A stretch of 64,000 nt of DNA, from assembly GCA_019843655.1 (NCBI GenBank), contig JACDQD010000005.1, positions 7,467,575-7,531,574 on the forward strand, written 5' to 3'. Position 1 is the first letter of the stretch, and each line of letters opens with the position of its first letter. The notes under the pieces are model-generated. The model saw nothing but the letters and a program-made list of their open reading frames with translations, was not told the DNA's origin and did not search any database. Shown here one piece after another: positions 13,818-26,703 of this stretch. Made by a program: the position numbers and the translations under genes. The stretch is from Lethocerus indicus (lineage: Eukaryota; Arthropoda; Insecta; Hemiptera; Belostomatidae).

Positions 13818-14492
13818 TTATAAATAATAATCAGTCACGAAGATGCCACCGATAGCTACGACGGCGGCTATCAAAATATAGCCGAAAAGACGATAGCCGG
13901 ACTTCCAGTTGGGAATATCTTGGTCGGCGGGTGCGATCAACTTAGCGAGCTGGGTATTGACATCACCATTCCCGTCCAGATTCTCTTCCGGGGACGTTCG
14001 CTTCTCCCCGTCACCGTCCAGACTGGCGTCCAGGAAATCGGCCTCTTCGCCGAGCCGCCCTTCGGCCGGTTCCTCTTCGATAACCTCCAGCCTTGCCCGG
14101 ACGGCCGAGGCGTTCTCGAAAACGCACTTCACCTTGGGTTCGGCCACCGTCTCCGGTCTGGTCTCCTCGAGCCACCTGCCGATCTCCGTGACTCCCGGTT
14201 GTGCCCTGTAGGTCAGTATCTTGAACTTTGCGCTTCTCGCCGTCTCGGGGTCGATGTCGCCACTCCTCAGCTTGATGACGACGTCCAGCCTTTCGCCGGG
14301 TTCCAGGTGGCCGCACTTTGGCCGCACGCAATACCGGCCCGGATAGGTAGTCTGGACTTTAAAACATACCGGGAAATCGAAGAGATTACTTAACGTTAAC
14401 TTGGTGCTGCTGTTCATTGTGAACGGAGGCGTAAACTTCAATTCTTCTTCCGGATCCAGAATTAGAGAGGCCGATTTTTTCTTTTTGGCCAT
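13818..14492 (-). CDS. VAP-family MSP-domain protein, tail-anchored, intronless
   Basis: VAP proteins are ER tail-anchored receptors that bind FFAT peptides of lipid-transfer proteins at membrane contact sites. This 224-aa single-exon frame has a basic N-terminus, an MSP domain (about 9-125) with the family core VCFKVQTTYPGRYCVRP (residues 42-58) and KVKCVFE, an acidic linker (about 135-175), and a C-terminal hydrophobic anchor (about 200-224: LFGYILIAAVVAIGGIFV). Compared with human VAPA/VAPB it lacks the central coiled coil. Two groove residues differ: the KVKTT stretch reads KVQTT, and the KFM of the FFAT pocket reads KFK (residues 89-91). Every neighbour is intron-rich while this gene has none and is much more GC-rich, which suggests a retrocopy that stayed functional. 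It could be a diverged VAP paralogue rather than the canonical Vap33. Confidence 0.88.
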   Translation of the reverse strand: MAKKKKSASLILDPEEELKFTPPFTMNSSTKLTLSNLFDFPVCFKVQTTYPGRYCVRPKCGHLEPGERLDVVIKLRSGDIDPETARSAKFKILTYRAQPGVTEIGRWLEETRPETVAEPKVKCVFENASAVRARLEVIEEEPAEGRLGEEADFLDASLDGDGEKRTSPEENLDGNGDVNTQLAKLIAPADQDIPNWKSGYRLFGYILIAAVVAIGGIFVTDYYL

Positions 14493-14904
14493 TTTTCTTT
14501 TTCACGTAGCAATTTATTTTTTTCCGAAAATTTTATCTTTGGGCGTCCGATTATTCATTATTAATTTCTGCTATAATTGTGGTCGGAACTCACTGCCATC
14601 TGTATCCCATCCGTTCGGTTGTTATTAATTTTCTAAACTCTTTTTTATTAATATAATCGAAAATTAGATATAATTTTAAAAGTCAATTTATTTCTCAACA
14701 TTGCGGAATATTTTTAAATAAATTAGAATACAACATTAGAGACGATGTTAACTAATACATAACCTGAGATTTAGATAAACATTTCTTTAGGTTTCCTCTT
14801 GACATATTGATATTATGTAGTCTATCTTTGTAATATAACGTGAGCTATTGAATTCTGTGATATATTAGTATATTATTGAACGGTTTCGTCGGGTATTAAT
14901 AGAA
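14493..14904. promoter_or_regulatory. Shared divergent promoter interval, VAP-family gene / Vps52
   Basis: The two start codons face away from each other across 412 bp, so both promoters must lie here. No TATA box at a convincing distance was seen for either gene. Confidence 0.55.
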
Positions 14905-17900
14905 ATGTCCACATTGGGACCTTCGGAAACCGTAGTGAATAATGCCCTGGAGTGTCACCTGGAAGATGAAGAAGTGCAGGAGGTATTGCGAACAGGTACC
15001 GATCTGAGACAGTATTCTAAACAGATTGAAAAGCAGTTGAAGGATGTCGAGAACAAGTCTATTCAGGATTATATTAAAGAGAGTCAGAATATAGTCAGCT
15101 TGCACAAAAGGATAGCAGCTTGTGATGACATTTTGGAAGTAAGTTTTTTGCTCAATTTATTTAGATTAATCTGCCTGACTTCGTATTTAAGCTGAGTTTC
15201 ACTAAGGATTTTTAAATTTACTGTAAGCTCTGTTTTAACTCAGGTTTTTTAAGTCCTAGAAAAGTCTGTACTTTATCAATTGTACCAAGTATATGTAAAC
15301 CTGGCCAAATGCTAATTACACCAAAAATGAGGACTACTTACAGCCTGTTTCTAAAAGAAGCTTTGTATTCCTTCTCTTGATGCCCTTACTGCCTTTCCTG
15401 TCAGAAAATTTCAAAAGAAAGGCACTGTCAAAAATATTTATTGTTAACCTTCCCATCTTACCCATAAAATGCTATCACCCTCAATATTATTTTGAAGTAT
15501 TTCTAAGGCCAGTTTAATCTTCTGCAATTAGAACAGTTTTAGAAAGTTAAGAAATACTTATTGGCTAGATTACAATGTATTATAAGAAAATTAGTCATTA
15601 TGCTACAGTAATTAGCTTTTCCTAATGGTGAGAACATTTTATATTTTAATATATTTATTTAATATATTTTATGATTCAGGTTATCATTATGTGTGATTTT
15701 TTGTCTCATCTAGTTTGCTAAGTCCTGTGCTAGATCAGTAACCGATTCATGGTTTTGTAAATAACATTCCTTTACTAATCTCAGTAAGATGCAATGATTA
15801 ACAGTTAATAAGTAATATTTAGAATCAATATTATTAGAATGGTTTTTATAAAAACCTGTATGTATTAGTATTATTATTTAACACTACTATATTTTCTTAT
15901 CTGTGGAAAAATGACACCTGGAAATAATTTCTAATAATTTTCTAGCGAATGGAGTCAATGTTATTGAGCTTTCAGTCAGACTTGGGGAGTATTAGCACTG
16001 AAATAGTCTCTCTGCAGAGAAAGTCAATTACCATGAGCCAGCAACTTCACAACAGACAAGCTGTCAGGGGTCAGCTCAGTCAGTTCATAGATGATATGGC
16101 TGTTCCTGAAAGCCTCATCATGTAAGTTAATACGGTTATAAATATTTCCTAACATTTTTTGGTATACATTTTTGGGAAATAAGGGTAGAAACCTTCATTA
16201 TTCATTCTGGTAATTAAAATGAGATTTACTCACATATTAATTCAAGAAGCACCATACTCAGATCAGTGTATTAAAATAGTGTTGAGGTGTATTGTAAACA
16301 GGAGTCTTGGTGACTAAAGCAGTAGAACTTGTGTCTTTGAAGCTGTAGATTGGTGGTTCAAATCTGCCCCAAGTTAGTAAAAGTTGGGATTAGATCACTG
16401 CTCTCACAATCCCTTCAGTTATGAATTGGGTTAACTTTAGGACATAATATGTAATGACGATGAGCTCAATTTTATGGTATTTATGAGATTGTTTTTTTAT
16501 ATTGTTTTGCCATGTTCCTGATGTTGTGATACAATATAGTTAAGACAATATTATTTTTTTTTCAAATTATTATTTATATTTAATTGAAATTAAATATTGC
16601 TTCAGTGGAATTTTGGACAACTCAGTGACTGACAAAGAGTTTGTGTCACAATTGTCTGTGCTGAGTCACAAAATTAGTTTTGTGAAGGAACAAAGTGCTA
16701 AAGATGTCAAGTGCTGTCAAGACGTAAGGGACATTTTAGAAAAATTGAAGGTTAAAGCAGTCACCAAAATACGATCCTATCTATTAGAACAGATTTCAAA
16801 ATTCAGAAAACCAATGACTAACTACCAAGTGCCACAGAATGCCATGTTGAAGTACAAGTGAGTATATTCAATGAATTTTAAGTTTTATATATTTTTAAAA
16901 CCCACTATAGAGAGATCTTATAAAACTGATTAATGTTTTTGTTTATTTCTGGATTTATGCAAATATTCACAAACTAATGTATGAATAATGCTTCATGAAA
17001 TCAGTTTTACTATATAATGTTGCAATCTAAAAATATTGAACTCGTATCTACAATGTGCTTGACTCAACAATATCTTTAAACTGTGGAATATTCGTAATCT
17101 AATTGGAATCTATTATAAATTGCAGATTTTTCTTCGAATTTGTATTGGAAAATGAACGAGCAGTAGCACAAGAAATCTGCAGCGAATACGTTGATACAAT
17201 GGGGAAGATATATTATTCCTATTTTAAGTCATATTCAGCTTTGCTCAGTAAACTCATGGTGAGTTAAAATTTGTTAATGAAAAACTTTCTTCTCGATGAA
17301 TTGCTAATTTTAACTGTTACTGGTGTCAGTTGTTAATGTGAATTATGACCTCTTCTCCATGGTAATTGACTCTTAACCTTATTTGCCGGTTATATCTCAC
17401 TGCTTTAGCAAAACAACGAGTTCCATTGTTACAACTTTGATATTGACTTGATGCAATGAAGTGGACATGAATTTTATGACATGTCAGTCATCCAAACTAA
17501 AGTGGTAAAGGGGGGACCATACAAAGCATTGTCATGAGTATTCCACCCGTTGTGCAAAAGTTCAGTTTGATTATATTGAGTGTTATTTCAGTCCATCAAT
17601 AATGGCACATGAGTCTTCAGTCATTTGTATCACATTATGTCTGGCTTATATTCCCAGTGTAGGTGTAAAACATCTGTACCATGGGTGTTTATTGCGCTTT
17701 ATAAATACTGGGAGAAAGAATATTAACATTGATACTCACATTAAATTATTGCCCTCTCTTTTTAGTTGCAAATAAAAGCTCCTATTTAATATGATCCGGA
17801 TGCATCCTGAAGTATGTTTTCAGACCACTGATTAGATGGCTTATATAAAATTATATTTTTACTAATTACATTTTCTATCTAGTATGAAGAAGGAGCATCA

Positions 17901-20900
17901 AAAGATGATCTGATGGGAATTGAGGAGTCTGGACCTAGAAATCTTTTATTTCACAAATCATCATTGAAACAGAAGAACACTGTATTTACAATAGGTAACA
18001 GGGGTGAGGTTCTTACATCACAACTGGAAGCACCTATTATCATACCTCATTCTGCTCAGAAAACTGAAATAAGGGTTGGTGTTTAGTACTATTTTATTAA
18101 ATTTAATATATTTATTTTTTACAATACGTTTAATATTTGCATTCTGTCATTGTAAAATGTATTCTTTGAGTTTAATTTCTGTAATTGATTTGATACTCTT
18201 GGTACAAATGAAAGTTACTTTGTGTAATAGTTCATACTTTATATATGCATTGTTATTAATCTGTGGATTTTCGCTAATCTAAAATTTACGCATTTTTATT
18301 TAAGCATTGTCAATTTTTTCAGGACTCAATGTAAATGTTGTAAGATCAGTTTTCTATCAATAAATCTCACTTTTTTAAAAATTTTTTGGGATTAAACTAA
18401 AAGAATTAAATTTTAACTTATTTTGCAGTAATAACAGATATTTTGTGTATTGCAGCACCCTTTTGAAGCTTTGTTCCGTAGTGAACAGTATGCACTGGTT
18501 GACAATGCCTGCAGGGAATTTCTCTTTCTGTCGGAGTTCTTCATGGTGAAAGGATCAAAAGCTATGGAATTGTTCAGTCAAATTATGTCCAAAACTCTGA
18601 ATCTGCTTGTAGTAAGCGTTTAAAATATGTTTTTCTTGTATAGTATGTTGTATGTTTGCATTTTTCAATTAGAAAAATGTTTGCCTAAAATATTGCGCTT
18701 CTCTAGGTTGTTCTTAAGTTCCTAACATTAATAAAATCATTAAATTATAATAAGGAGACATTAGGAAGCAAGGTGAAGCCAGTAGGTTTATCTTCTTTAT
18801 ATTGTTATACTGGTTCAATGCTAGCAGTCATTTATTATTTATCACAGAAGTGGCAGTAAAATTAATTAATGTACAAAGAATTATAGCAAATCCCGGTTAA
18901 AATTTACTGTAGTGGGCACAGAGGTTATCGGGTGCATTCGATATATCGATATATACGGGTGAATCGATGTCGTCAACCAGCGTCAGCCATATTTGTTTTT
19001 ACACGCGCAACATTTTTGTTTTCACATCGAGTAGCCATTTTTGTTTTCACATCGCGTAGCCATTTTTGTTTTCACATAGCGCACCTTCACTCATTCCGGT
19101 CTCTCACACTTTGAACAACACAAAGAAATTAAATTTAACACTTCCATAGTAACTCAACAAAAAAAATAACCCGCCTAATTACAAAGGAATGGTCAAAATT
19201 AAAAGCACAACCCGTCGGGCGCCTTAATAAAGGTACGCGATGTGAAAAAAAAATTAACCCGCCTAATTTGGTCAAAATAAAAAGCACAACCCGTCTGACG
19301 CCTCAATAAAGGTACGCGATTTTAAAACAAATATGGCTGACCAAGTTGAAGACATCGATTCACCCGATAACCTCCATGCCCACTACAGCAAATTTTAACG
19401 CAAAATCTCTATTGGAAAAGATAGATGGATTATTTTTTGTTGATATTAGGATTTGGATCTGATTAAAAATTATATTCATACAATGTTATTTATGTTATTG
19501 TTTAAAACATTTTCTTCTTCCAAAAGAGTCCCGATTATTTTAGCAAGCTATGCAAAATGTATGGTCTGCCGTTTAATTGTTTAAAACATTTTCTTCTTCC
19601 AGCAAAATGCTTGTTAACCAGCAAAATGCTTGTTATTCTGTGATTAATTTAATTTGTTTTCTTTGTTAGAAAAATCTGGAAAGTTTCGTGAGTGGTTGCT
19701 ATGATACAATAGCTCTGTTCCTGAGTGTCCAGCTGGTGCTCCGGTATCAGATGCTCTGCCACAAGAGAGCTGTACCTGCCCTTGACGACTATTGGGATAC
19801 CCTTCAGGATATACTTTGGCCCAGGTATCAGTTCAAATATGTATATTTAAAAAAAAGGACCCAGTGCATATTCTAAATGTAAAGTTAGATTAATTATTCT
19901 AATGCAGATGTGGGTGTTGGAATTGAGATTACAAAATCTTTTACTCACTTATATGCTGGATGTTGATGAACTACGTGCAAGGGATTAATCTTTGTTATAT
20001 TTCAGTCCCTTTCCATGTTTGGAAAACCCATTATGCAACCTTAATGTAATGATTCTTAATTTCATTAACAAAATATTCATTATTTTTCATTAGAAAAACT
20101 ATGCTAATTTAAAGTTTGATTGAATAATGGTGTATGTATAATGAAGTTTATTCATTTAGTTTACTGCCTTTTGGCTTGTGAATAATATCTGAGACCATTT
20201 TTTGTGCACAAAGAAACTACAAGGCAGAATTCCCCCATACAGTAACACTTAAAATAAATAAAAAATGACCAACTTTTATCTTTGCTTAGGTTTGAGTATG
20301 TCTTCCGCTTGAATATTATAAGCATCAAAGAATGTGACCCAACAAAATTCAGCAAAGAAATGAAACCACATTACGTGAGTATGGTCCTTTTACATGTTTG
20401 CTTTATTATGAATATATATGTTGTTATATTGTAGTTTAATTATAGATTACAAGGAGGTATGCGGAATTCAGCGGTGCCATTGTTAGTATCAGTGAGAGCT
20501 TTCCTAATGAATTGGTGAGTAGGCTTTTGGCCCAACTATTGGAAGAGGTTCAGTTGTTTGTACTGCGAATGGCAGCCATCTTCCCTCAGCGATCGCACCA
20601 ACTTGTTTTTCTCATCAACAACTATGATATGGCTCTCGGCATACTTCTGGTAATTATATCTCTGTAGTATTAGTTTATTTTTGGATGCAGTAATTTGAAT
20701 AGAATATTAGTGACAATTGAATTTCTGAATGTTTTAAATTGCTCATAGAAGAAAAATGTACATAAATTATGTTTGTTAATGTTCATGAAAATAGCTAATT
20801 TAAAAGTGGAAAAGGGTAATTAAAATTTGTATTTTAAGCAAGCTGAGGTGTAAGGCTTGAACTTACAGTGCATCATGTATTACACACTTATGAAGTGGGC

Positions 20901-21947
20901 ACAATATTAATGGTCTCCTCTACATGGCTATATACCTCTCCTTCTACCTTGCAGGTTCAAGGTTTCCAAGTGGGGTGAATTATCTTTCATTCATTGCTAG
21001 TTGGAATTTTATTACAGGTCAAATATAATTTCGTTAACTTTAGGCCCTGGATGAGTTTTGAAAAAAAAAGAGCAGGAAAAATTAACTAATTTCCATATCT
21101 GTGTTTATTTTCATGTTCCTATATAATTAAATAATTAATTGTTTAGGAGAGGACAAGGGAAAATTGCAAAGAAGCCGAGAGCTTCAGAGAGCAACTGAGC
21201 GCTAGGAGTGCTGAATATGTGGAAGAAGTACTTTCTCCACACTTTGGTGGAATTATGCAATTTGTTAAGGAAGGTGAAGCACTATTAGAAAGGGGACAGA
21301 TGGACCAGCTTAAGAAACTTGAAGGTAAAACATAGGCTCATCTAACAGAAATTGACTATTAATATAAGTGAATAAATTTTTCAATGAATATTTTCTTGCC
21401 TAAGCAGAAATAATAACCCATATAACAACACAGTTCTTTAATTAACATTATATATTTTTATTTTGAATGCAATGAAAATGATTTTGTGTTGAATTATTTG
21501 GTCACTGCATGAAACAGTGCAGACAAAGTTACACAATATGATTACAGTAATAATGCAGTAATTACATAATCAGATTTTGCAACTAGTGACCGGAAATAAG
21601 GGAAAAATAAATAAAGTTAAAGTTAATTAAGTAGTCATTGCTAACTACGTACATAGAATGTTCAGATGATGTGCATAAAACTTCTTATTCTTTCAGGAAA
21701 ATCAATGACTCTTGTTCAGTTGTTTTCTGACAGTTGGAAACAATCTTTAGAGCTTTTGAACAAAGAGGTTCTGTCTTCATTTCCGAGCCTTGTCACTGGG
21801 TCTTCTCTGCTTCAGTTGGCGCTTGCCCAATTGCTTCAATACTATGAACGCTTTCACAAGCTCCTAACACCTGCTGTTAGAGCAAATCTCGTTAACATTC
21901 ATCATATCAAAGTTGAACTGAAGAAGTATAAAACAAATTTTTCATAG
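14905..21947 (+). CDS. Vps52: Vps52, subunit of GARP/EARP tethering complexes
   Basis: Core subunit of the GARP complex, which tethers endosome-derived vesicles at the trans-Golgi. Eleven exons: 14905-15138, 15946-16121, 16606-16857, 17126-17258, 17883-18074, 18456-18611, 19670-19824, 20290-20374, 20446-20649, 21147-21324 and 21697-21947. They total 2016 nt (671 aa), with every phase matching. Seen in order: RQYSKQIEKQL and DYIKESQNIVSLHKRI (N-terminal coiled coil), VKAVTKIRSYLLEQI, FRKPMTNYQ, DDLMGIEE, the PFEALFRSEQYALVDNACRE core, VPALDDYWDTLQDILWPR, QLVFLINNYDM and the C-terminal INIHHIKVELKKYK-like end. The donor after exon 5 is GTTGGT, weaker than the others. Exon 9 contains an unused in-frame GTGAGT. 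Intron 6 carries a MITE. Confidence 0.96.
16311..16440 (+). repeat. Possible decayed tRNA-derived SINE
   Basis: In Vps52 intron 2. A B-box-like GGTTCAAATCT sits about 45 bp after a loosely A-box-like stretch, as in tRNA-derived SINEs. No clean cloverleaf can be folded and no target duplication was seen, so this is weak. Confidence 0.25.
18901..19394. mobile_element. MITE with long terminal inverted repeats, TTAA-flanked (copy 1)
   Basis: Inserted in Vps52 intron 6. About 80 bp at the left end (ACTGTAGTGGGCA, then GGTTATCGGGTG, AATCGATGTC and CAGCCATATTTGTTTT) reappears inverted at the right end, and both ends abut TTAA (18897-18900 and 19395-19398). The left arm has an extra 27-bp piece containing CATTCGATATATCGATATATAC. 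The interior holds about three tandem copies of a 25-bp unit around TTTTTGTTTTCACATCG and a duplicated block with AACCCGTC...GGTACGCGAT. There is no coding capacity, so it would have been moved by another element's transposase. TTAA flanks fit piggyBac-type targeting, but the ends do not begin with CCC, so the superfamily is uncertain. Confidence 0.82.
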
Positions 21948-22012
21948 TGTACCCTATAGATTATTTTTTATTCTTGTAAAATCTTTTCATAGTGACATTC
22001 CTTTCTAATTTA

Positions 22013-22016
<4 letters not shown>

Positions 22017-22066
<50 letters not shown>
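22017..22066. repeat. (AT)n microsatellite
   Basis: About 50 bp of alternating AT just past the Vps52 stop codon, inside its likely 3' UTR or flank. Confidence 0.95.
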
Positions 22067-22070
<4 letters not shown>

Positions 22071-22888
22071 TATGTATATAAATACAATATATTATAAATT
22101 ATTATATAAAAAATAAATAATTTTAAATGTCTTTATACTCCCAACTTTGTTTTAGTAATATGTTCCTTATAATGATAAATTAAGTCATATTAATAAAAGA
22201 AAATATTGCGCTGTAAATATATACAGAAAGAAAGGTAATTAATATTATATACATTAGAAACTATTTAAATAATTATTGAGAAGCACAGTGTAGTATCTTA
22301 TTTCCCAGCTTTCTGTGTACTGTGAACTATATTTATATTGAATTGGCAAAATTCAGAATGTATGTAAATTTTAATTTGTCTTTATTAATATAAAAGAAAC
22401 ATGTTGATTTAGATTACATGTCAGTTTGGCAGCCTTGTGGAACCAAAAGTAATTATGAATCTCCAAAATATATATGAAAAATCAAGCATTTACTGCATCA
22501 TTTATTACTGATTTAATTTTCGCTTTTAAATATTTTAGGCAATATATCCCACTTGAAAGAATGCCTCGAATATCAGGTATTGTACCCTCAATTATCACTC
22601 ACAGATAGGTTAAAATATCGGTAATTACATTTATGTTGCTTATTTTCAACATTTAGCTTATATAGTTATTAAAACTCTGAATATCCGTTTGCCTAAATAT
22701 CTGATTAGTTGAAATACGTTTATTGCAACATTAAGTAAATAAAGATTGCAATGGGGTACTTATAAATCGTGGGTAAAATTTTGTTGTTTTGTTGGCAATG
22801 GTAACAGGAGCCTATTGTAGGCTGCGATGTAAAGTTAAAGCCAGTTTTCGGTTAGTTTCCTGTACGTTATCAATTCTGTGATACGACA
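22067..22888. other. Spacer between Vps52 and the PPT2-like gene
   Basis: 3' flank of Vps52 (AATAAA at 22112-22117 is a possible poly(A) signal) and the promoter/5' UTR of the next gene. No other gene was seen. Confidence 0.45.
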
Positions 22889-25800
22889 ATGTGTCAGTCA
22901 TTGCCGAATTTTGTGATCTGTTCAATTATCCTTACCTTTTCCCTTAGTACTAGTGTAGCGTACAAACCAGTTGTGATAGTGCACGGGGTTTTCGGTGATG
23001 GGAACACTATGAAAGATATGTCTGACAGAATAGTCGAGGTATGAAAGAGACCTACCTGCTCCCAACCTCGTGTTCATTTGTAAAAATAAAATTAATAAAC
23101 CTGAATAACCTAATACGATTATCGCTTTTCCAGTTACATCCAGGTACAAAGGTGTATCTAGTAGACAGATTCGAAGGTTGGTCAAGTCTTAGACCAATGT
23201 GGCATCAAGTGATGGAAGTTGGGGCAGATCTGCTGAAAATTATGGCAATTCATCCTGAAGGAATACACTTAATTGGTATTGGCATTAAGATCTCTGTCAT
23301 TCTACAAGTGTTATTGACACCATCCCATACTCTGTCTTGTTTATGTTGACGATCCCGATACTTTTTGTAAGAATTTCAATAAGTTATCACGTTAATTATA
23401 CACTGTAGAATGTAGTGTATTAGAGTAATAATGTTATCTCCATGAATGGCATTGTTAATATCACGATGAACTGTCAAAGAGTATTTATGTTTTCGAGATT
23501 AAATTTTTTATTTGATAAAATGGAAGAAAGACTTGTCAATTACATCAAATTGAAGGGTAGCAATTGTCAGAAAAAATATTTGAAAATTAATTTTAATACT
23601 TATGAACCAGGGCAGGGCCAATGTTAAAAAATTCTCCTACCATGTGCCAGTACAACTCAATATAGATTAATTATTATTATGACCTAATAAGAAAATCTTC
23701 ATTTGTTCCAAGAAAAGAATATGTAGACTTATCCCAGAAAATAATGGGAATAGACTTATCTTCCATTGGGGGACCAGCAAATGTATTTTCAAATTTGATT
23801 ATTTTTTTAAATATTCTTTCACTAATTTCAATAATTTTTACGCTGGTTTGGAACATGTTATTGAATGGTGTTTAATGATTTAATCTCTTTTGTTGATATT
23901 GATTTAATCCTCATATCAAGTTTATTTGATTCATGAATCAGGAAAATGCAAATTCATACTGTCAAAAGCAAAAAATAACAAAACTAGGTTAGTGAAAAAT
24001 GGTACCCTCTCTTATTAAATATCTAATAAATGAAGTACAAATAATAATTTCACAATTAAAATATGACACAACTCATTTTAATATAGTTCAAAACAGAAAA
24101 ATGAGAATAAACTGAATCAGGAGCCTAGGGAATATTACAAGGAACAATGAAAATAATAAAAAAACTACATACATTATAACTCAGTAGACCCAAAAAAAAA
24201 TAGCCTACAATTTATTTATTTCCTACACATTATTTCATAGATTACTTAAAGTTATTACCTAATAAATAATACTTGAACTTTTAATTAAAGTTGTTATATA
24301 TACTTTAATGTTTTTAAAATGTTACATTTTGATTTTTTTAAATAAAATAATTACTGTAATAAAATGGTAATTAAATTGGAGTTGTACATTGACTATTTAT
24401 GCAAGAACTTGCCTTTTGGAACACAAGTGAACATTATTTGTCTAGGTTTAATGAGTTTTCAGGATATGTAGTCTCATTTGTGTGATTTTCTGCTCCAATC
24501 TTATTTGACAATCGTGAAAAGCCAAACCAGGGTTATTCCAAGACCATACTGTTCTAAAGGGAACAGAAAAACAAACAAATAGTGTGGAATAATAAATGAT
24601 GCTTCACTCAGAGATCTGTTGTAATTATAATAGTAATAATAATTTGCAGGATATTCTCAGGGTGGTCTATTAGCACGAGGTATTTTAGAATATTATAACT
24701 ACCACAATGTTCACACTTTTGTTTCGCTGAGCTCACCACAGGGCGGACAATATGGAAGTGAGTCAAAAATTATCATACCTTCGTAAAGACTGTTTTACAC
24801 TTTATTATTATTTATTAGGTATTTACGTTTTATCATTTTAAACTGGTTTAAAAATATATTAACGCATGTATGAAAAAAAAATTGAAATATGACTTTTCAC
24901 TCAATTTTGCTTTCATTGGTTCATATACGTGAGATTAAAAATGATTTAAAATTGTGAGATATTAAGTGTATATTAATACAGAAGCATTTTTTGAAAAAGT
25001 AATAAATTACTATAATTTTTTTTTCTTTTTGGTATATTTCTTCTGTTAAGGTTCCCTTGATGGAAATATAACATTTAGTTGTCTTTATGCAGTACTTATT
25101 TAATTCCAAGAGAGGTTGTATTTTTTATTATTTTTTTAATATTTGATTTGTAATTTTAATTTTGTACTGTAATTGTCATATACAGAAATTTTCAAAGTAT
25201 TACTGCCTTTGTTCTCGACAAAAATGTGTGGTTGGAAAAAGAATATCATTTATTTTGTGATGACTACTTGTGTTCCTTTTTTCCTATTCATTCAGGAAAA
25301 AAGGATTGAAGCATACTTTTGTTTTAAATATTGTTCAAACATTAGATACTGAATATAACCTTTGTTGTTTGTTTATGAAGATTTGTCAAGTGTCAATTAG
25401 TTTGTTCAAACTGATAATTGTCCCTAGTAAACAAACATTACTGATTAACAAACACAATAATCTATTTATGATACTTTGTACGTATCAAAAATTTACTACC
25501 AGAAATCATTTTTAAATATATTACCCGATTTTCTACAGATGTAATTTGTAAAAACCATTTGGTAAAAAGATGAATTGTGCTCTTTTGAAGAAATTTCTGC
25601 TCTTTTTCTAACAAATTTTATTCTTATATTGCAGCCAAGTTTCTTCACATCTTTTTTCCGACACTGGCCTGTGAAGAGGCCTACGAACTTTTCTATTCTA
25701 TCGTTGGCCAACACACGTCGGTAGGCAACTACTGGAATGATCCCCACCATCAGGAATTGTTCTTCCAGTACTCAGTGTTCTTACCCTATCTGAACAATCA

Positions 25801-26703
25801 GTTGAACACAAGTAACAGTGAAAACTACAAAGCAGGAATTACCCGGCTCAAGAGAATGATTCTCATAGGCGGACCTGATGATGAAGTTATCACCCCTTGG
25901 CAGTCTAGGTAATTATTAATTTTAACATAATAATCAGCTACTTTTTTTAGTCCATTTGACCTTCATATGTCAGGGTTGAAAACAGCAGCATTACCTTCTT
26001 TTGATAGGTATTGAATGGACCTATTTTAAAATAGCAAGCATCCTAGTAGTTGCCCATAGGAGAAGTTAGAAGTTGGGAGTTAGCTCCAGCTCTCCGACTC
26101 AATCTGACAAAACTAAAACCATCCATTGTTCAATTCCCCACAACACACGTACACACTTATTACACGACAAGTATGATATACATAAAATGTCATAAGTGGG
26201 ACGTATGTTGAGTGCTTGGGTCAGTATTTTCCACTCCTAAAATCAATTGAAATGAAATGTCGTGACACCTGACAATTAACACACGTTATTGGATCATGCT
26301 GAGTTGAACATAAACTGACATCCCATTTTGATTATCTGAAGTTAAATTTTATTTTTAATTGTCATCCTTGTTCGGTTATCAGCCCTACTAAAAGTGCTGT
26401 TAATATAAAAGGTTCATATTTTTGTATATTAATAGGACTATAATTGTTTGTTAAAAGTTTAATATGTTTTTTATGTAATTTAATGTGTTTTTGCTTTGTT
26501 TCAGTCACTTTGGGTATTTTGATGGAAACGAGACAGTCATCAATATGAGAAATCAAGACTATTATTTGAATGACACCTTTGGGCTTCGTACTTTAGACAA
26601 ATCAGGGAGACTTCAAATTTTTGAACTGAGTGGAAACAAACACATTGACTGGCACTTGAATCAGACAGTACTCGACAAATATATAATTCCATACTTGGAT
26701 TAG
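22889..26703 (+). CDS. Ppt2: Lysosomal thioesterase, PPT2 family
   Basis: Alpha/beta hydrolase cleaving fatty acyl thioesters in the lysosome. Five exons: 22889-23038, 23134-23275, 24650-24757, 25635-25908 and 26505-26703, together 873 nt and 290 aa (human PPT2 is 302). Seen: a 22-25-residue hydrophobic signal peptide ([18 protein letters not shown]), the first strand [12 protein letters not shown], the nucleophile elbow GYSQGG with Ser100, [19 protein letters not shown], the acid-bearing loop [14 protein letters not shown] with Asp215/216, and the catalytic His271 in KHIDWH, placed as in human PPT2. NET, NDT and NQT sequons fit a glycosylated lysosomal protein. The YSQGG and PHH/PWQSSHFG signatures favour PPT2 over PPT1. 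Start chosen because it gives the signal peptide in frame. Confidence 0.95.

Noticed and set aside
13909..14393. Long plus-strand open frames opposite the VAP-family gene
   Set aside because: Antisense shadows of a GC-rich coding exon; the minus-strand MSP domain explains the region.
16311..16440. Functional tRNA gene
   Set aside because: B-box-like only; no acceptor stem or full cloverleaf can be paired.
20516..20524. GTGAGT donor inside Vps52 exon 9
   Set aside because: The frame continues through it with conserved Vps52 sequence, so no intron is needed.
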